Shown in pieces: positions 17,852 to 30,425 of a DNA stretch of 64,000 bases. A program made the position numbers and the translations under genes. The stretch is from the NCBI RefSeq assembly GCF_022751215.1, contig NZ_JAICDG010000001.1, forward strand, positions 1 through 64,000, written 5' to 3'. Positions within the stretch are counted from its first letter, which is position 1; each line of letters begins with the position of its first letter. This DNA is from Actinomadura terrae (GTDB lineage Bacteria > Actinomycetota > Actinomycetes > Streptosporangiales > Streptosporangiaceae). The notes under the pieces were generated by a model that worked only from the letters and a program-made list of their open reading frames with translations, did no database searches and had not been told where the DNA came from.

Positions 17852-18418
17852 ATGAGGCTCTTCGTGGCGCTCGTACCGCCACCGGACGTCCTCGACGAGC
17901 TGGAGGAGGCCGTCCGCCCGCTCCTGGGCGACATGCCCGAGCTGAGGTGGATCCGCCGCGAGCTGGTCCACGTGACGCTGGCCTTCCTCGGCGACGTCGA
18001 CGACCGCACATTGGACCGCCTGCTGCCGAGACTGGAACGTGCCGCGGGACGCCACGAACGCCTGTCGCTGTCCCTCGCGGGCGCGGGCGCGTTCCCGGGG
18101 AGCGGCGCGCACGCCCGCGTCCTCTGGACGGGCCTCTACGGCGACCGGCGCAGGCTCGCCCGGCTCGCCGCGTCCGTCGCCGCCGCCGGACGCCGCGCCG
18201 GGTCGCCGCCCGACAAGCACCGGACGTTCCGCCCGCACGTCACGCTGGCCCGCTCGCGCCAGCCCGTGGACGTGCGGCCCCTGATCGAGTCGCTGTCGGC
18301 CTTCGCGTCCGGCCCGTGGACGGCCGACGCCGTCCACCTCATGCGCAGCCATCTCCCTGGCAAGCAGTACACCCAGGTCACCTACGAGTCCCTCAAGACC
18401 TGGTCCCTGCGCACTTAG
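17852..18418 (+). CDS. thpR: RNA 2',3'-cyclic phosphodiesterase (ThpR, LigT family)
   Basis: 188 residues. This 2H phosphoesterase opens 2',3'-cyclic phosphates on RNA ends; the family was first described as a 2'-5' RNA ligase. Both catalytic H-x-T-x motifs are present: HVTLAFLGD near residue 40 and HVTLARSR near 130. The N-terminus MRLFVALVPPPDVLDELEE is typical. ATG start. The stop shares 4 bp with the stop of the convergent membrane-protein gene. Confidence 0.93.
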   Translation: MRLFVALVPPPDVLDELEEAVRPLLGDMPELRWIRRELVHVTLAFLGDVDDRTLDRLLPRLERAAGRHERLSLSLAGAGAFPGSGAHARVLWTGLYGDRRRLARLAASVAAAGRRAGSPPDKHRTFRPHVTLARSRQPVDVRPLIESLSAFASGPWTADAVHLMRSHLPGKQYTQVTYESLKTWSLRT

Positions 18419-20595
18419 AGTTCGGGCGGCGGCGGGGCCGGGCGGTCCTCGTCGGGCGGGCCCCAGGGGACGCCGTAGCGCTCGCAGGCGCGGCGCAGCT
18501 CGTCCAGGTCGGGCGGGAACGTCACCTGCCGCAGCACCCGCCCGGACGGGTTCCACACCACGAGCCGGGGCATCCGCTCGGCCGCCTCGTCGATGCCGAC
18601 GCCGCCGATGCGGTCGCGGCCGAGGTCCCACTCGACCCGGCCGCGCCGGGTGACGACGGCCAGCCCGGCCGACGACACCCGCAGCTGCGACCGGTTCCGG
18701 TCGTAGAGCCAGTAGCCCGCGAGGCCGACCAGCAGCCCCACCGGCACCGACCAGCTCGCCGTCGCGCCGAACCCGCCGAGCTCCGGGCCGAGCCACGCGG
18801 CGCCGATCAGCGCGACCGCCTCGCACAGCAGGACGCTCATCCCGTACGTCCCGGCGCGGGACTTGCGGGTCGCGTCCAGCAGCGTCCCCGGCGCCGTCAC
18901 CGGCCCGGGGGGCGCGGGGATCGCGACCGCGAACTCGTCGGTCGTCCGCTCGTCGGCGGGCAGCACGCCGCCCTCGCCGCCGGACGGCAGCGCCGCCGTC
19001 GCCCCGGCGACCTCGCTCTCCGGCGCCGGGACGGCGAACGGCGTCACCGCCGAGTGGAACGCCGCGCTCAGGTAGGCGTCGTACTCGGCGTCGTTGACCG
19101 GCAGGCCCGCCCGCCGCGCCGACTCCCGCAGGTCGGTCCGCGAGATCCGCAGCGCCGACAGCGGCGCCGCGAAGAACTCGTCGCCGTCGGAGTCGTAGAG
19201 CCGCACCCACGCGTGCCCGCCGATCGTCAGCAACTCGATGCCGCCGATGCGGTCCTCGGGCATCCGCAGGACGACGTCGCCCGCCGCGTCCGCCCAGCCG
19301 AGCCCGCCGCCCTCGACGACGAGCCGCCCGCCGGGCACCTGCGCGAAGATCTCCGGGAGCCCTTCGAGCCCGTACTCGGGACGGCGCGGCGGCCGCGCCC
19401 CCGGCGTGACGACCCGGTAGCCGTGGTCGTCGAGGGCGTGCGCGAGCTGGAAGCCGTCCAGGCCGTGGGCGGGCAGCCGCGCGAGCAGTTCGAGCCGGTG
19501 CCCGAACACCAGCGCGGCGAGGTCGGCGCGGCGCGGCTCGCCGGTCAGCGGGTCGAGCCGCAGCCCGGGGCCGACCACGACGGCCGCGACGGCCGCCGAC
19601 GGCAGCTCCACGATCCCGCGGCGGCCCGCCCGGCCCCGCACGGCCAGCCGGTCGACGGTGATCGTCCAGCGGACCGGCGCGGCGCGCAGCAGCCGCCGCC
19701 GGGCGCCGAGGACGCCCGCGATCGCGGCCAGCGCCCAGCACGCGGCCGCGAGCCGCGCCCCGAACCCGGCCGCGCCCTCCACCGCGATCCGCGCGACCAT
19801 GAACGCGCCCAGCAGCCCCGCCAGCGACCCGAGGACGGCGATCCGGCGCCTGCTCGGAGGCGGCGCCGCCGCGTCCAGCCGCAGCCCGGCGTCACCCGGC
19901 CCACCGGCGCCCGGAACCGCCGGACGCGGCGGCTCGTGCGCCGCGGCCAGCAGCGCGGCCTCCTGGTCCAGAAGGCGCTTCTCGGCGGCGTGGTCGCGCG
20001 GCAGCGGCCCGCCGGGCGGGACGTCGGCCGCGAGGCCGCCCGCGCGCAGCGCCTCGTCCAGCGCCGGGTCGAGCAGGTCGGAGGCCTCCCCGTCCAGGAC
20101 GTGCATCGGGATACCGATCCGCCGGGCGGTCACGAACACCGTCAGCGGCTCCAGCCCCATCGTGGTCAGCCCGCCGACCGCCGTGCGGCCGAACCGGTGG
20201 AACACGGTCAGCACGCCGTCGCCGGTGGTGATCGCCAGCCCGTCGATCCGGGACCGCTCGTAGCTGAGCATGCTCAGCCCGCCGGGGCCGATCCGCTCCA
20301 GCCCGTCCGCCGACAGCCGCCAGTAGGGCCGGGGCCGGCGGCGCCGCGCCTCGGGCGCCGCGCCCAGCAGCCACGGGATCGCCGCGACGGCGCCGATCAG
20401 CGCCGCCCACAGCCACACCGGGCGGATCGGCAGCAGCGCGAGCGCCACCGCCAGCAGGGCGAACGGTCCGGCCGCGACGGGCCGCCACCGCCCGCCGGGA
20501 CCCGCGAGGCCCACCAGCTCATGCTCCACAGTCCGCATCCTCACATGTGTCCCGGCGGGACCGTCCCCTCCTTCAGCGATCCGTTTCCGGCTCAT
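18415..20595 (-). CDS. Modular membrane protein with repeated 2-TM plus PH-like units
   Basis: 726 residues, no family recognised. Three pairs of membrane helices alternate with beta-rich soluble segments: FALLAVALALLPIRP and WAALIGAVAAIPWLLG near 45-75; IAVLGSLAGLLGAF and LAAACWALAAIAGVLGA near 240-290; YGMSVLLCEAVALIGAAW and VPVGLLVGLAGYWLYD near 585-630. After each pair comes a similar W/L-R-(x)-S/T-x-x-G/R-L-x-x pattern resembling bacterial PH-like domains (YWRLSADGLERIG, RWTITVDRLAVRG, QLRVSSAGLAVVT). The start overlaps the upstream stop as ATGA, with GAAGG 5 nt before; an internal ATG at 20538 is the alternative. Probably translationally coupled to the beta-propeller gene. Confidence 0.75.
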   Translation of the reverse strand: MSRKRIAEGGDGPAGTHVRMRTVEHELVGLAGPGGRWRPVAAGPFALLAVALALLPIRPVWLWAALIGAVAAIPWLLGAAPEARRRRPRPYWRLSADGLERIGPGGLSMLSYERSRIDGLAITTGDGVLTVFHRFGRTAVGGLTTMGLEPLTVFVTARRIGIPMHVLDGEASDLLDPALDEALRAGGLAADVPPGGPLPRDHAAEKRLLDQEAALLAAAHEPPRPAVPGAGGPGDAGLRLDAAAPPPSRRRIAVLGSLAGLLGAFMVARIAVEGAAGFGARLAAACWALAAIAGVLGARRRLLRAAPVRWTITVDRLAVRGRAGRRGIVELPSAAVAAVVVGPGLRLDPLTGEPRRADLAALVFGHRLELLARLPAHGLDGFQLAHALDDHGYRVVTPGARPPRRPEYGLEGLPEIFAQVPGGRLVVEGGGLGWADAAGDVVLRMPEDRIGGIELLTIGGHAWVRLYDSDGDEFFAAPLSALRISRTDLRESARRAGLPVNDAEYDAYLSAAFHSAVTPFAVPAPESEVAGATAALPSGGEGGVLPADERTTDEFAVAIPAPPGPVTAPGTLLDATRKSRAGTYGMSVLLCEAVALIGAAWLGPELGGFGATASWSVPVGLLVGLAGYWLYDRNRSQLRVSSAGLAVVTRRGRVEWDLGRDRIGGVGIDEAAERMPRLVVWNPSGRVLRQVTFPPDLDELRRACERYGVPWGPPDEDRPAPPPPEL

Positions 20596-21653
20596 CGGCC
20601 TTCGCGGTGTTTGCGCAACAGGCCGTAGCAGACGGCTCCGGCGATGGCGAGCGCGAGCATGAGCCCCACCCGGACGTCGCGGGGGCTCTTGTGGCCCTCG
20701 TCGGCGTTGGCGTCCCCGGACCCGCCCTTGTCCCCGGCCTTGCCGCTCGGGGACGCCGACGGGTTCGCCTTGTCCGGCACCGGCACCTGGAACACTGGCT
20801 GGTTCTTCCCCTCCGAACCGGCGAGGAACGACCGCCCGTCGGGTGTGTAGGTGATCGACTCGCCCTGCCCCTGGAACGGGATCGACACCGACCCGAGCGA
20901 CTTGCCGGGCCTGCCGCCGGAGTCCACGGTGTACATCCGCGCGCCGAAGTAGGTGCGGATGACGCAGGTGCGGCCGTCGGGGGAGAACGCGCCGTCGGTC
21001 GCCATCGCGGGCGCGCCCCCGACCTTGCGCATGACGTTGAAGCCGCCGGTGCGCAGCCGCTCCGGCCCCTCGTACAGCTTGCCGGAGAACAGCTTGCTCG
21101 CGATGTAGACCCGGTTCGTCCTCGGGTTGATCATCATGGTCTCGGCGTTGCGGGGGCCGTCGGCGTACTTGATCCGGAACCGGGTCGCCTGGATGATCTG
21201 CGTCCGCAGCTGCGCGGGCTCGGGAATCCGGTAGATCGTCACGTACGGCCACGCGCCGCCGAGGTTGTCGCCGATGTCGGCCACGTAGATCGCGGGACGA
21301 CCCTGGTCGTCCTTGCCGAGCGCCATGGCCTCCCAGTCGCGGGCGCCCGCCCCCGCCAGCGTCAGGACGGCGCGGACCCGCCCGTCCGGGCCGAGCGCGT
21401 AGACCCGCGGGACGCCGCCGGAGTCGTTGTGGGTGTAGACGACGCCCGGATGCCGGGCGCTGGCCGCGAGCCCGCTGGACTCGGTGATCCGCGGGTCGGC
21501 GATGGTGAAGGCGGTCTTCGGACGCCCCGCGGCCGAGGCGGCGGCGGCCGAGGCCGGTTGCGGGAGGGCCGTGACGCCGCCCAGAAGGCCGATCGCGGCC
21601 ACGGCGCGGGTCGCGCGGACCGCGCGGGTCCGCCGGGTCGGACGCACTGCCAT
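20592..21653 (-). CDS. Secreted, membrane-anchored beta-propeller-like protein
   Basis: 353 residues. The N-terminus is a signal peptide (basic TRRTRAVRATR, hydrophobic AVAAIGLLGGVTAL, cleavage likely after PQPASA). The body contains repeated blade-like strands: SSGLAASARHPGVVYTHNDS, AIYVADIGDNLGG, FSPDGRTCVIRTY and YTPDGRSFLAGSE. A Ser/Gly/Asp-rich linker and a final membrane helix (VGLMLALAIAGAVCYGLL) with a basic tail would anchor it outside the cell. ATG start with GGGAAGGGCGGG upstream. Probably coupled to the downstream membrane protein; partner or ligand unknown. Confidence 0.82.
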   Translation of the reverse strand: MAVRPTRRTRAVRATRAVAAIGLLGGVTALPQPASAAAASAAGRPKTAFTIADPRITESSGLAASARHPGVVYTHNDSGGVPRVYALGPDGRVRAVLTLAGAGARDWEAMALGKDDQGRPAIYVADIGDNLGGAWPYVTIYRIPEPAQLRTQIIQATRFRIKYADGPRNAETMMINPRTNRVYIASKLFSGKLYEGPERLRTGGFNVMRKVGGAPAMATDGAFSPDGRTCVIRTYFGARMYTVDSGGRPGKSLGSVSIPFQGQGESITYTPDGRSFLAGSEGKNQPVFQVPVPDKANPSASPSGKAGDKGGSGDANADEGHKSPRDVRVGLMLALAIAGAVCYGLLRKHREGR

Positions 21654-21735
21654 GTCCCGCCCTTCCCCCGGTTCCGCGCCCACCATGATCATATGTGCCC
21701 CGCCCCGCCGGGGAACGCCCGCGAGCGGCGCGGGG

Positions 21736-21819
21736 TCACCTCAGCAACGCGCCGACGACCACGGCCAGGACGAGCGCGGTCAGGACGGTGGGGAGCAGCC
21801 ATTGGGGCGCGCGGTTCAC
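21736..21819 (-). CDS. Candidate 27-residue single-span membrane protein
   Basis: A GTG-initiated frame encodes VNRAPQWLLPTVLTALVLAV and then VVGALLR, followed by a stop. It has a short polar N-terminus, one strong membrane helix and a terminal Arg, the usual shape of small bacterial membrane proteins. It lies between serC (60 bp) and the beta-propeller gene on the same strand. There is no good ribosome site. The hydrophobic reading is suggestive, not proof. Confidence 0.4.
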   Translation of the reverse strand: MNRAPQWLLPTVLTALVLAVVVGALLR

Positions 21820-21879
21820 GGCATCGAGCTTATTCGGCCCGCCGCGCGCCCGAACCGCACGCCCCCCGACGGGTGCCCG

Positions 21880-26168
<4,289 letters not shown>

Positions 26169-26173
26169 AAGCA

Positions 26174-26210
26174 AGGCGCCGCCGGACGGTCGAGCCGTCC
26201 GGCGGCGCCT
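26174..26210 (-). terminator. Intrinsic terminator between receptor-like gene and citrate synthase
   Basis: A perfect 16-bp stem pairs 26174-26189 with 26195-26210 (AGGCGCCGCCGGACGG and its complement) around a 5-nt loop. On the minus strand it is followed by TTGCTTTTA, so it best serves the leftward citrate synthase gene but may act in both directions. Confidence 0.85.
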
Positions 26211-26233
26211 GAGAACGAGAGCGGGGTAGGGGG

Positions 26234-27340
26234 TTACGCCTTGCTGCGCAGGGAGCCCGCTCCAGCTACTTCGTCGATGGAGCGGGAGCCGGGGCCGGTG
26301 TAGCGGGCGCTCGGCCGGACGAGGCGTCCGGTGCGCTTCTGCTCCAGGATGTGCGCGGCCCACCCGGCGGTGCGGCCGCAGGTGAACATGGCGGGCATCA
26401 TCGCGGTCGGGACCTCGGCGAAGTCGAGGATCACCGCCGCCCAGAACTCGACGTTGGTCTCGATCGGACGGTCCGGACGGCGCTCGCGCAGCTCGGCGAG
26501 CGCGGCGTCCTCCAGCGCCTTGGCGGCCTCGAAGCGCGGCGCGTTCAGCTCCCTGGCGGTGCGGCGCAGCACGCGGGCGCGCGGGTCCTCGGCGCGGTAG
26601 ACGCGGTGGCCGAAGCCCATCAGCCGCTCGCCGGAGTCGAGGATGTCGGTGACGACCTTGCGGGCGTCGCCGATCTGCTCGACCCGCTCGATCATCGGCA
26701 GCACGCGGGCGGGGGCGCCGCCGTGCAGGGGGCCCGACATGGCGCCGATCGCGCCGGAGACGCTGGCCGCGACGTCCGCGCCGGTGGAGGCGATGACCCG
26801 GGCGGTGAAGGTGGAGGCGTTCATGCCGTGCTCGGCGGCCGAGACCCAGTACGCGTCGATGGCCTGGACGTGCCTCGGATCAGGCTCACCGCGCCAGCGG
26901 ACCATGAACCGCTCGGTGATCGTCGCGGCCGCGTCGATCCGCTCCTGCGGGACCATCGGGACGCCGATGCCGCGCGCCGACTGCGCGACGAACGACAGCG
27001 CGGTCGCCGACACGCGGGCGAGGTCGGCGCGCGCCTGCTCGTCGGAGATGTCGAGGAGGGGGCGCATCCCGTAGGCGGGAGCGAGGGTCGGGAGGGCGCT
27101 CTGCACGTCGACGCGGACGTCGCCGGAGGTGACCGGGAGGACGTGGGGGTCGGCCGGGGCGAGGCCCGGGTCGAAGCTGTCGTCCACGAGGAGGCCCCAC
27201 GCGTCACCGAAGGAGACCCGGCCGACGAGCTCCTCGATGTCGACGCCCCGGTACCGGAGGGCGCCGCCCTCCTTGTCCGGTTCGGCGATCTCGGTCTCGA
27301 AGGCCACGACCCCCTCAAGGCCGGGTTTGAAGTCGGACAT
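26234..27340 (-). CDS. citA: Citrate synthase (short, citrate synthase 2 type)
   Basis: 368 residues. It condenses acetyl-CoA and oxaloacetate at the entry to the TCA cycle. Signature regions are GALRYRGVDIEELVG, SGPLHGGAPARVLPMIE (His ligand), GFGHRVYRAEDPRARVLR (His/Arg) and IETNVEFWAAVILD. It may equally serve in the methylcitrate cycle, which sequence alone does not settle. I chose the ATG at 27340 (MSDFKPGLEGVVAFE) with AGGA 8 nt upstream over an in-frame ATG 16 codons earlier. Divergent from pdxH, as in other actinobacteria. Confidence 0.93.
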   Translation of the reverse strand: MSDFKPGLEGVVAFETEIAEPDKEGGALRYRGVDIEELVGRVSFGDAWGLLVDDSFDPGLAPADPHVLPVTSGDVRVDVQSALPTLAPAYGMRPLLDISDEQARADLARVSATALSFVAQSARGIGVPMVPQERIDAAATITERFMVRWRGEPDPRHVQAIDAYWVSAAEHGMNASTFTARVIASTGADVAASVSGAIGAMSGPLHGGAPARVLPMIERVEQIGDARKVVTDILDSGERLMGFGHRVYRAEDPRARVLRRTARELNAPRFEAAKALEDAALAELRERRPDRPIETNVEFWAAVILDFAEVPTAMMPAMFTCGRTAGWAAHILEQKRTGRLVRPSARYTGPGSRSIDEVAGAGSLRSKA

Positions 27341-27432
27341 GTCGTCCTGCCTTTCGTCCCCATGAGTGATAAGGCGGTGCCGTGCCATTGAACCGTGTTC
27401 CGCTTACCGAGCAGTACCCAGGTCCGTGTGAG

Positions 27433-28176
27433 ATGCACAATGTCGAGGTGACAGGCTCAGAAGCTGTGAGTTCCCCGACGCCCGACCCCGCGCGGCTCCG
27501 CAGGTCCTACGAGGGCGGTGAGCTGGCGGAGGACGCGCTGCCCCCCGATCCGCTGACGCTGTTCGCCGCGTGGTTCGCCGACGTGCACGCCTCCGGCCTG
27601 GCCGAACCGAACGCGATGGTGCTGGCCACGGCGTCCGCCGACGGCGTCCCGAGCGCCCGGACCGTCCTGCTGAAGGGGTACGGGCCGCAGGGTTTCCGGT
27701 TCTTCACCAACCTCACGTCCGACAAGGGCCGCGAGCTCGCCGAGAACCCCCGCGCGGCGCTGGTGTTCCCGTGGCATGCGATGTATCGGCAGGTGCGCGT
27801 CTCCGGGGTCGTCCTGGAATTGTCGCGGGACGAATCGGCCGCCTATTTCCGGACGCGCCCTTATGGCTCGCGGATCGGGGCGTGGGCGAGTGAGCACCAG
27901 TCGGGTGTGATCCCCGGCCGGGACGTGCTGGAGCGCCGCTACGCGGAGCTGGCCGAGCGCTGGCCCGAGGCGGCGGGGGAGGAGGACGACGTCCCGCTGC
28001 CCGGCTTCTGGGGCGGCTACCGCGTCGTCCCCGAGACGATCGAGTTCTGGCAGGGCCGCCGCGACCGGCTGCACGACCGCATCCGCTACCAGCATCCGGC
28101 GGCGGGCAAGAACGGTAAGAGCAGGACGGACCCGGGCGTCTCCGGCGAATGGGAGATTGTCAGACTGTCCCCGTGA
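27433..28176 (+). CDS. pdxH: Pyridoxamine 5'-phosphate oxidase
   Basis: 247 residues. This FMN enzyme makes pyridoxal phosphate from PNP/PMP. Family signatures are PNAMVLATASADGVPSARTV, VLLKGYGPQGFRFFTN (FMN phosphate contacts), YGSRIGAWASEHQSGVI and the C-terminal FWQGRRDRLHDRIRY. ATG at 27433 is chosen; upstream (27382) and downstream GTG (27448, 27466) starts are possible. The stop overlaps the GTG of the next MFS gene as GTGA. Confidence 0.95.
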   Translation: MHNVEVTGSEAVSSPTPDPARLRRSYEGGELAEDALPPDPLTLFAAWFADVHASGLAEPNAMVLATASADGVPSARTVLLKGYGPQGFRFFTNLTSDKGRELAENPRAALVFPWHAMYRQVRVSGVVLELSRDESAAYFRTRPYGSRIGAWASEHQSGVIPGRDVLERRYAELAERWPEAAGEEDDVPLPGFWGGYRVVPETIEFWQGRRDRLHDRIRYQHPAAGKNGKSRTDPGVSGEWEIVRLSP

Positions 28177-29606
28177 CATCGGAACAGCAGCCACCCCCCA
28201 CCGACACTCCTGACAGCGACCCTCCCGAAGACGACCCCCCCGAGGACGACGTTCCCCAGGACGCCCTGCCTCAGGACGACATCCCCCAGGACGACGTCCC
28301 TCACGACGTCGTCCGGGACGACGTTCCCGGGGTCGACGCCGCTCAGGATGGGGACCGTTCCACCGGGCCGCGCGCCGGACTGCTCCGCCGCGTGGCGATC
28401 GACACCCGCCCGCTGAAGCACGACGCTTACCGGCGGCTGTGGCTCGGGCAGGGCGTGTCGTTCATCGGGTTCCAGGTCACCGCCGTCGCCGTGCCCGTCC
28501 AGGTGTACGACATGACGGGGTCCTCGTTCTGGGTCGGGATGATCGGGCTGGTCAACCTCGTCCCGCTGATCGTGTTCGGGCTGTGGGGCGGCGCGGTGGC
28601 CGACCACATGGACCGGCGCCGGCTGCTGCTCCTGTCGTCCCTGGTCACGTGGGCGTCCACGTTCGTCCTGCTCGCCCAGGCGCTGCTCGGGGCGGAGAAC
28701 CTCGCACTGATTATGGCGGTGGTGGCGCTCCAGGCGGTCGGGTTCGCGATCTCCTCGCCGACCCGCAGCGCGATCATCCCCCGGCTGGTGGACGAGTCGC
28801 TCGTCCCGGCCGCGAACACCCTGAACTTCACCGCCGCCACGGTCGGCGGGCTGACCGGGCCGCTGTTCGCCGGGGTGGTCCTCGCGCACGGCGGCTACGG
28901 GCTCGCCTACGGCCTCGACGCCGCCCTGTTCACCGTCGGCCTGTACGCGGCGGTGCGGCTGCCCGCGATCCCGCCGCTCGGGGACATCGCCGGGGCGCCC
29001 GGCCTGCGCTCGGTGCTGGACGGGCTGCGCTACCTGACGACCCAGCCGGTGCTGATGATGTCGTTCGTGGTCGACATCATCGCCATGGGCGTCGCGATGC
29101 CGCGCGCGCTGTTCCCTGAACTGGCCGAGACCCGCTTCGGTGGCGGCGACGCCGTCGGATGGCTGTTCGCCTCGATCGCGATCGGCGCGGTGATCGGCGG
29201 GCTGATCTCCGGCTGGATCGGACGGGTGCACCGGCAGGGCGTCGCGCTCGTGGTGTCGATCGTCGTGTGGGGGCTCGCGGTCGCCGCCGCCGGGCTCGCC
29301 CACCAGCTGTGGCTGGCCGTCGCGCTGCTCGCCGTCGGCGGCGGCGCCGACCTCGTCTCGGCCGTGTTCCGCCAGACGATGCTGCTGACCTACGCGCCGG
29401 ACGAGATGCGCGGCCGCCTCCAGGGCGTGTTCACCGTCGTCGTCGCGGGCGGGCCGAGGCTCGGCGACATGCGGGCGGGCGCGACCGCCAGCGTCGCGGG
29501 GGCCACCGCGTCGTGGGTGGGCGGGGGTCTGGCCTGCGCCGTCCTGGTGGTCGTGGCCGGGTTCGCGGTCCCCGCTCTGCTCCGCTACGACACCCGCACC
29601 ACTTGA
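28173..29606 (+). CDS. MFS exporter (EntS-like) with acidic repeat tail
   Basis: 477 residues. The first 70 are cytosolic and strongly acidic, with repeated DDPPEDD and PQDD units. The core starts LKHDAYRRLWLGQGVSFIGF and has about 12 spans; GLWGGAVADHMDRRRLLLLS is the loop 2-3 motif and ISSPTRSAIIPRLV matches EntS/DHA3 exporters, a family including siderophore exporters. GTG start coupled to pdxH by a 4-bp overlap; an ATG at 28149 is the alternative. Iron regulation is conceivable because ideR lies 820 bp away, but no iron box was seen. Confidence 0.88.
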   Translation: MTSEQQPPPTDTPDSDPPEDDPPEDDVPQDALPQDDIPQDDVPHDVVRDDVPGVDAAQDGDRSTGPRAGLLRRVAIDTRPLKHDAYRRLWLGQGVSFIGFQVTAVAVPVQVYDMTGSSFWVGMIGLVNLVPLIVFGLWGGAVADHMDRRRLLLLSSLVTWASTFVLLAQALLGAENLALIMAVVALQAVGFAISSPTRSAIIPRLVDESLVPAANTLNFTAATVGGLTGPLFAGVVLAHGGYGLAYGLDAALFTVGLYAAVRLPAIPPLGDIAGAPGLRSVLDGLRYLTTQPVLMMSFVVDIIAMGVAMPRALFPELAETRFGGGDAVGWLFASIAIGAVIGGLISGWIGRVHRQGVALVVSIVVWGLAVAAAGLAHQLWLAVALLAVGGGADLVSAVFRQTMLLTYAPDEMRGRLQGVFTVVVAGGPRLGDMRAGATASVAGATASWVGGGLACAVLVVVAGFAVPALLRYDTRTT

Positions 29607-29619
29607 CCAAGCTTCACGG

Positions 29620-30327
29620 TCACCCCAGTGCGCGGGCGGCGATCTCCAGGTCCTCGACCAGGCCCCGGTAGGCCGCGTCGCGGTCGTCCGCGCGCAGCAC
29701 GGCGGACGGGTGGACCGTCGCCAGCAGCCGGGCGCCCGGCCCCTCCGGCGGCGCGTCCTCCAGCTCCTTCGCGGCGGCGGGCGTGCCGATCGTCTCCAGG
29801 TCGGGGAAGGCGAGCAGGCGGCCGCGCTGCCTGGTGACGCGGAACGACGACCCGAGCAGCGCCCTGCCCGCCGTCGCGCCGAGGACGACGACCACGTCCG
29901 GCTCCAGAATCCGCAGCTCCGCCAGCAGCCACGGACGGCACGCGCGCATCTCACCCGCGTTCGGCGGCTCGTGGATCCGCCGCTTGCCGCCGCCCTCCTG
30001 CCGCTTGAACTTGAAGTGCTTCACGGCGTTGGTGACGTAGACGTCGCCGCGCTCGATCCCCGCCTCCGCCAGCGCCCGGTCCAGCAGGCGGCCCGCCGGG
30101 CCGACGAACGGCGCGCCCTCGCGGTCCTCCCGGTCGCCCGGCTGCTCGCCGACGAGGACTGCCCGCGCGTTCGGGGAGCCCTCCCCGAACACCGTCTGGG
30201 TGGCGTTCCGGTAGAGATCGCAGCCTTCGCACCCGTCCGCGGCGCTCCGGAGGGCGTCGAGATCGAGACGGATCTTCGGGTCGTCCGGTAGGAAGGGCTC
30301 GGCGGTTTGGGAAGATTTCGTGTTCAT
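29620..30327 (-). CDS. UdgX-type uracil-DNA glycosylase
   Basis: 235 residues. Iron-sulfur family-4-like glycosylase: CEGCDLYRNATQTVFGEG holds two of the cluster cysteines and GEQPGDREDREGAPFVGPAG is motif I. The decisive feature is the extra loop GGGKRRIHEPP with His 119. In mycobacterial UdgX the KRRIH histidine forms a stable covalent link to the abasic site left after uracil removal. VHPSAVLRADD is motif III. ATG start with GGGGGA upstream. Divergent from ideR over 98 bp. Confidence 0.92.
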   Translation of the reverse strand: MNTKSSQTAEPFLPDDPKIRLDLDALRSAADGCEGCDLYRNATQTVFGEGSPNARAVLVGEQPGDREDREGAPFVGPAGRLLDRALAEAGIERGDVYVTNAVKHFKFKRQEGGGKRRIHEPPNAGEMRACRPWLLAELRILEPDVVVVLGATAGRALLGSSFRVTRQRGRLLAFPDLETIGTPAAAKELEDAPPEGPGARLLATVHPSAVLRADDRDAAYRGLVEDLEIAARALG

Positions 30328-30425
30328 CTTGCGTTTCCCCCTACCCGCGATACGGCGGATATCCATCGACCCCGCAGGCGAGGGGCCTGAGCAAGTAGAC
30401 TTCTGCCACAAGACTGGAGGGAGCT

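Noticed and set aside
30328..30425. Possible iron box between UdgX and IdeR genes
   Set aside because: No match to the 19-bp TTAGGTTAGGCTAACCTAA pattern; only AT-richer sequence and a weak -10-like TAGACT.
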